Positions 53,232 through 56,809 of a stretch of 56,809 nt of DNA are shown here, in pieces. The DNA is taken from NCBI RefSeq assembly GCF_006543045.1, contig NZ_RBZW01000076.1, positions 1 to 56,809 on the forward strand. Reading direction: 5' to 3'. The translations under genes and the position numbers were made by a program. Position 1 is the first letter of the stretch. Every line of letters begins with the position of its first letter. The notes under the pieces are model-generated. The model was not told the origin of the DNA. It worked only from the letters and a program-made list of their open reading frames with translations, and searched no databases. Source of the stretch: Salinadaptatus halalkaliphilus. Lineage in GTDB: Archaea > Halobacteriota > Halobacteria > Halobacteriales > Natrialbaceae.

Positions 53232-54487
53232 GATTGGTCGATTTCTTGGAATTCCGCAGTCGTCGGCGCGTCCTCGATTCGATCGGTGTCGAGATCGTTC
53301 AACGCGCGCTCGAGGTCGGATTCGTCGGGGATCGCATACACTTCACAGTCGAATGCCTGGCCGTCGGCGACGACGACCGTGTCGAAGACGAAGGCATACT
53401 CCTGGTGTTCGCCGAGTTGGATGATAACGGGATCGACGGCTGCCGTCCCCATATCGTGGATGAATTCGGGGGTCGAGTGATCGATCGTCGTATCCAGAAC
53501 GTTCGCCCAGCCATCGAGAAAGCCACTGGCCATGATGTTGCCCAGTTCGGTGATCGCGCTGCGGCCCATCTCGTCGAACTCGTCGGAGTCGACCGACATC
53601 GGTACCATCGCGTCGACGATCTCGTGGGCCGAGTCCTCGTCGAACAAAAACAGCAGGTAGCCACTCGGGATGCCGTCGAATTCGAACGCGACGCCAACCA
53701 GTTTTTCGTCCGGTACCTGCTCGGAAATCGCCTCGAGCGAGACGAAGTTCAGCCGCCGGATGTCGACGCTCGTCTCGATACCGGTCAGCGTCGTCGCGGC
53801 TTTGGCCATCTCCTCGGCACCGCGTTCGGCCATACGGTCGAAACCGTCGAGTTTGTCGTACTCGATACCGTCGCTGGTCCGGAGACGGTCTAACAACGTC
53901 GCCATCGAATCCCGCGTCGGAAACAGGAAATGATCGAACTCGATTTCGGCGTCGAGCGTCTCGATCCGGCTCTGAAAGAGCAACGCAAGATCGTCGTCTG
54001 TCGGGGCGTCATCAACATCGTCGACGAACGGACCCGCCGAATCACCCTCGACGAACTCCGGCGTCGACATATCGATGACCGACTCCAAGACGTCCGCCCA
54101 GCCGTCGATGAACCCGCTGTTCATCACCTGTCCGACCTCCGTGACGGCGCTTTTGGACATCTGGTTGAACTCGCTCTCGTCGGCATCGATATCGCCCTCG
54201 AGATGCGATTCCGCGAGTAATGCGTCGACGATTTGCCGGGCATCGCCGCGGTCGAAGACGACAATCGAGTGGCCCTCGATTGCACCGCTCAGACCGACCC
54301 GAACACCGACGTTATCCGACGAATCCGCCAAATCCCGACGTATCTCTCGGCCGCGCATGAAGTTCAACTTCGTGACACCGACTCGCGTCTCGACGTCGGT
54401 CATGTGGGTGAGTCGGCCTGCGGCGAGTCCGGTCCCTTCTCGAGCCATTCGGTAGAACGTCCCGAGCGTATTGACATCGAGTTTCAT
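53228..54487 (-). CDS. cheC: Tandem-domain CheC
   Basis: A 419-aa protein made of two CheC domains. The first has SAVTEVGQVMNSGFIDGWAD, in which the E-x2-N phosphatase pair reads E-x2-Q. The second has SAITELGNIMASGFLDGWAN with the normal E-x2-N. The first site is therefore probably weakened, and the second should dephosphorylate CheY-P. The linker between the domains is acidic. Overlap with both neighbours by ATGA implies one coupled message. Bacterial CheC is about 200 aa, so this is a fused duplicate. Confidence 0.92.
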   Translation of the reverse strand: MKLDVNTLGTFYRMAREGTGLAAGRLTHMTDVETRVGVTKLNFMRGREIRRDLADSSDNVGVRVGLSGAIEGHSIVVFDRGDARQIVDALLAESHLEGDIDADESEFNQMSKSAVTEVGQVMNSGFIDGWADVLESVIDMSTPEFVEGDSAGPFVDDVDDAPTDDDLALLFQSRIETLDAEIEFDHFLFPTRDSMATLLDRLRTSDGIEYDKLDGFDRMAERGAEEMAKAATTLTGIETSVDIRRLNFVSLEAISEQVPDEKLVGVAFEFDGIPSGYLLFLFDEDSAHEIVDAMVPMSVDSDEFDEMGRSAITELGNIMASGFLDGWANVLDTTIDHSTPEFIHDMGTAAVDPVIIQLGEHQEYAFVFDTVVVADGQAFDCEVYAIPDESDLERALNDLDTDRIEDAPTTAEFQEIDQS

Positions 54488-55089
54488 GTCGTCTGTATGT
54501 CGATATCGTTGACCATTTCGACGAACTCTGCCAAGTCCGGAAACGCGTATATTTCGGCCTCGATCTGATAGCTCGGCACCGTCAGATCCGAGTCGAAAAA
54601 CAGGGCCAGATCGTCGTCGCCGAGGTTTGCCGTTCGGGTGACGACCTCCTCACCCGGTGCGTAGACGAGTTGCGGTGCCGCGACATCGATCACCATCCCG
54701 AGGACATCCGCCCAACCGTCGATGAAGCCACTGGCCATCATGTTGCCCATCTCCTCGACGGCGCTACGGGCCATCTTGCCGGAGACATCGGACATGTCGT
54801 CGACGACATCGTTTAACATGATCGCCGTGATCTTCTTGGCACTCGCTTCGGGGAACAACACGAGGATGTGGCCGTGTGGCGGATCGAGCAACCGGACGCG
54901 GACACCGACGCGCTTGCCGGGTTCCAGTTGGGAGCCGATATCGTCGACATCGATGAAGTTCGTCTTCGTGACCTCCATCTGGGCGTCTTCACCGGTCAGT
55001 TTCCCCATGTTATCGGCAACGCCGTTCGTGCCAACTTTCGCCATCTCGTTTATGAAGCTCAGCTTCCGGATATCGACCATCAACGTCAT
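54484..55089 (-). CDS. cheC: Single-domain CheC
   Basis: A 201-aa protein with one CheC domain. SAVEEMGNMMASGFIDGWAD has the intact E-x2-N catalytic pair. It is 28 nt after cheA. Together with the two-domain protein the operon encodes three CheC domains, of which two appear fully active. The start could be the ATG at 55089 or the one at 55080, which differ by three residues. Confidence 0.9.
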   Translation of the reverse strand: MTLMVDIRKLSFINEMAKVGTNGVADNMGKLTGEDAQMEVTKTNFIDVDDIGSQLEPGKRVGVRVRLLDPPHGHILVLFPEASAKKITAIMLNDVVDDMSDVSGKMARSAVEEMGNMMASGFIDGWADVLGMVIDVAAPQLVYAPGEEVVTRTANLGDDDLALFFDSDLTVPSYQIEAEIYAFPDLAEFVEMVNDIDIQTT

Positions 55090-55117
55090 CGCTGCCTCCG
55101 TTGGTGTTGGTGTTTGA

Positions 55118-56809
55118 TCATAGTGTTGTCACATCTAGAATGGTTACGACCTCGCCTCTACCACGAACCGTTGCACCACTGATACCGGGAATATCGCGCA
55201 TGAATCCTTCGAACGGTTTGACGACGACCTCCTGCTGGCCACGGACGGAGTCACACTCGAGCGCAACCGGACGAACGTCGTCGCGAATCCGTACGAGCAT
55301 TCCGTTCTCGGCGTCGCTCGATGGTGTCTCGAGTTCGTCGGCCAGCGAAAGGACCGAATAGCGTTCGTCGCCGACGGCCAACACGGATTCGCCATCGACG
55401 GTCTCGGCTGCCTCGACCGGTTCGACGTCGTGAACAGCAGTCGTCGGGATGCCGAACTCCTCGCCGCCACACTCGACGAACAACACGTCGTCGATCGCGA
55501 GCGAGACCGGCAGCGTCATCGTGACCGTCGTTCCCGATCCAGGCTCACTGTCGACCGAAATCGTGCCGTCGAGTTCCGTTACCGTCCGTTCGACGACATC
55601 CATTCCCACCCCGCGACCGCTCACGTCGGTCACTTCCTCGGCTGTCGAGAGGCCGGGATGGAAGACGAGTTCGAACGCCTCGTCGTCCGACAGCGACCGC
55701 GCTTCGTCTTCGGTGATGACACCGGCGTCGACGGCTTCGGCGGTAAGCTGATCCGGGTCGAGACCGCGGCCATCATCGGAGACCGTGATCGTCACCTGAT
55801 CGCGTGTGCGGGTCGCTCGCACCTCGATCTGTCCTTCGCGTGGCTTGGTGGCAGCGTCGCGCTCTTCGGGTGGCTCGATGCCATGATCGACGGCGTTTCG
55901 AACCAGGTGAACCAGCGGATCCCGGAGCCGATCGAGGATCGTTCGATCGATTTCGACATCGGAACCACGGATATCGATGGCAACCTCTTTGTCCTGTTCA
56001 CGGGCGACATCTCGAACGACGCGTGGCAGCCGGTTCGTCACCGTTTCGACCGGGACGAGCCGAACGTCCATCACCGTTCCCTGGAGATCGGTCAACAGAT
56101 CCTCGAGATCGTCGAGCTCCGTATCGATCGCGTCCAGATCGAGATCGTTGTCGACGGCGTGACGAAGCCGGACGCGGCTCGTTACCAGTCCTTCGACCAA
56201 GTTGAGCAAGTCGTCGATCTGTTCGACATCGACACGGACCGACTGGCTCTCGTTCTCGATCGTCTCTTCGTCGTCGCGGTCGATCGAATCGGGAACAGTA
56301 AGCTCGGGAATCTCGAGATCAGGCTCCTCGACGACTGTGACGAGTTGCTCGTCCGCAGCCGTCGATTCCTCGTCTTCAGAGCCTGTCTCGGCCGTATCGA
56401 ACCATTCCTCGTCCTCCAACGACGTCTCGTCGAGGGCATCGGTACCGAAGGTTTCTTCGAAGGAGTCCCCGGAGTCGTCCTCGAGATCGAGCAGTTCGAC
56501 TGGATCGTCTTCGACCGCCTCGGACGAAGGCGGCGCGTCCGTCCCCTCGAACTCGGTTTCGGTCGCCCCCCTACTCGAGCCCGCTGGCGCCGACGCCGTC
56601 CCGTCCGATTCGGTCGAGTCGCTCGAGTCCCCGAGTTCCTCCGGATCTGACTCTTTCGTGGCGTCGTCTCGAACGGTCCAGTCGTCGACACCACCAGCCT
56701 CGGACGTATCGAACGAGTCGGCAGTCTCCTCGAACGAATCATCGAAGTCGGTCTCGGACGTATCGAACGAGCCGGCAGTCTCCTCGAACGAGTCATCGAA
56801 GTCGGTCTC
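55118..56809 (-). CDS. cheA: Chemotaxis histidine kinase CheA (N-terminus beyond window)
   Basis: The visible 563 codons run from the window edge to the stop at 55118. From the edge come an acidic linker with two 18-residue repeats, further acidic sequence, then the P3 dimerisation helices (LLNLVEGLVTSRVRLRHAV). P4 follows with an N-box HLVRNAVDHGIE, G1 DDGRGLD and G2 GRGVGMD, then P5, a CheW-like coupling domain (AIDDVLFVECGGEEFGIPTT). The phospho-His P1 domain lies outside the window. The gene is the first of the che operon seen here and is followed by cheC. The apparent Met in the frame near 56419 is a TTG inside the linker, not a start. Confidence 0.93.
   Translation of the reverse strand, partial: ETDFDDSFEETAGSFDTSETDFDDSFEETADSFDTSEAGGVDDWTVRDDATKESDPEELGDSSDSTESDGTASAPAGSSRGATETEFEGTDAPPSSEAVEDDPVELLDLEDDSGDSFEETFGTDALDETSLEDEEWFDTAETGSEDEESTAADEQLVTVVEEPDLEIPELTVPDSIDRDDEETIENESQSVRVDVEQIDDLLNLVEGLVTSRVRLRHAVDNDLDLDAIDTELDDLEDLLTDLQGTVMDVRLVPVETVTNRLPRVVRDVAREQDKEVAIDIRGSDVEIDRTILDRLRDPLVHLVRNAVDHGIEPPEERDAATKPREGQIEVRATRTRDQVTITVSDDGRGLDPDQLTAEAVDAGVITEDEARSLSDDEAFELVFHPGLSTAEEVTDVSGRGVGMDVVERTVTELDGTISVDSEPGSGTTVTMTLPVSLAIDDVLFVECGGEEFGIPTTAVHDVEPVEAAETVDGESVLAVGDERYSVLSLADELETPSSDAENGMLVRIRDDVRPVALECDSVRGQQEVVVKPFEGFMRDIPGISGATVRGRGEVVTILDVTTL
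56701..56809 (-). repeat. 54-bp tandem repeat in cheA (18-residue units)
   Basis: Two units, 56701-56754 and 56755-56808, are identical except for a few bases and encode TDFDDSFEETADSFDTSE-like peptides, acidic with regularly placed Phe. The array reaches the window edge, so more units may follow. In-frame length preserves the CheA linker. Confidence 0.85.

Noticed and set aside
56182-56796. Arg/Ser-rich minus-strand frame near the right edge.
   Set aside because: It is out of frame with cheA, whose own frame stays open to the window edge and encodes the acidic linker.
1-56809. CRISPR arrays, tRNA or rRNA genes, intact transposases.
   Set aside because: No spaced direct-repeat array, cloverleaf or DDE-type reading frame was noticed by eye.

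Overview
The window is chromosomal DNA from a halophilic archaeon of class Halobacteria; gene content and repeats suggest the Natrialbaceae (Natrinema or Haloterrigena type), but that rank is an inference. The evidence is high G+C, strongly acidic proteins, many leaderless starts with a TATA-like box 25-30 nt upstream, and haloarchaeal signatures: a PurN-PurH fusion, archaeosortase A, fused-subunit KorA with KorB, UPF0058, and CheC/CheD chemotaxis proteins. I see no rRNA, tRNA, CRISPR array or intact insertion sequence.

Layout. 1-4800: an 82-bp palindromic repeat, a DUF368 membrane protein, and divergent purNH and purB. 4860-10070 (minus strand): an Ntn amidohydrolase, a shortened DUF1269 protein, and a first PilB/PilC-type ATPase and membrane pair. 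10200-20460 (mostly plus): an orphan ABC ATPase under a probable metal-regulator operator, UPF0058, an 874-aa multidomain protein, purA, Trm112, a methyltransferase and gatB. 20500-30530: two metallo-beta-lactamase-fold proteins, a 5'-truncated thioesterase remnant, an FAD oxidoreductase, archaeosortase A with a phosphoesterase, cysK, a thioredoxin-like lipoprotein with a CcdA-type protein, and aroC. 30540-41540: a second repeat copy, a PHP phosphoesterase, korAB with a nearby Lrp regulator, NosL, a DMT transporter, a SprT-like protein, a very basic Tat-signal protein, a third repeat copy and an acyl-CoA dehydrogenase.

41900-50550 is a tightly coupled operon for a type IV pilus-like machine: a 1091-aa ATPase, a PilC-type platform and five single-helix pilin-like proteins. 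One pilin-like gene carries an AT-rich body in a GC-rich operon. It converges with a minus-strand block holding a nuclease-fold-like protein and a chemotaxis operon (cheA, two cheC, cheD, cheR), whose cheA runs off the right edge.

The most unusual signals are the palindromic repeat family, whose copies abut stop codons and exchange arms; the AT-rich cassette in the pilin-like gene; the internal duplication and acidic F-motif tail of the large PilB; and 18-residue tandem repeats in the CheA linker.
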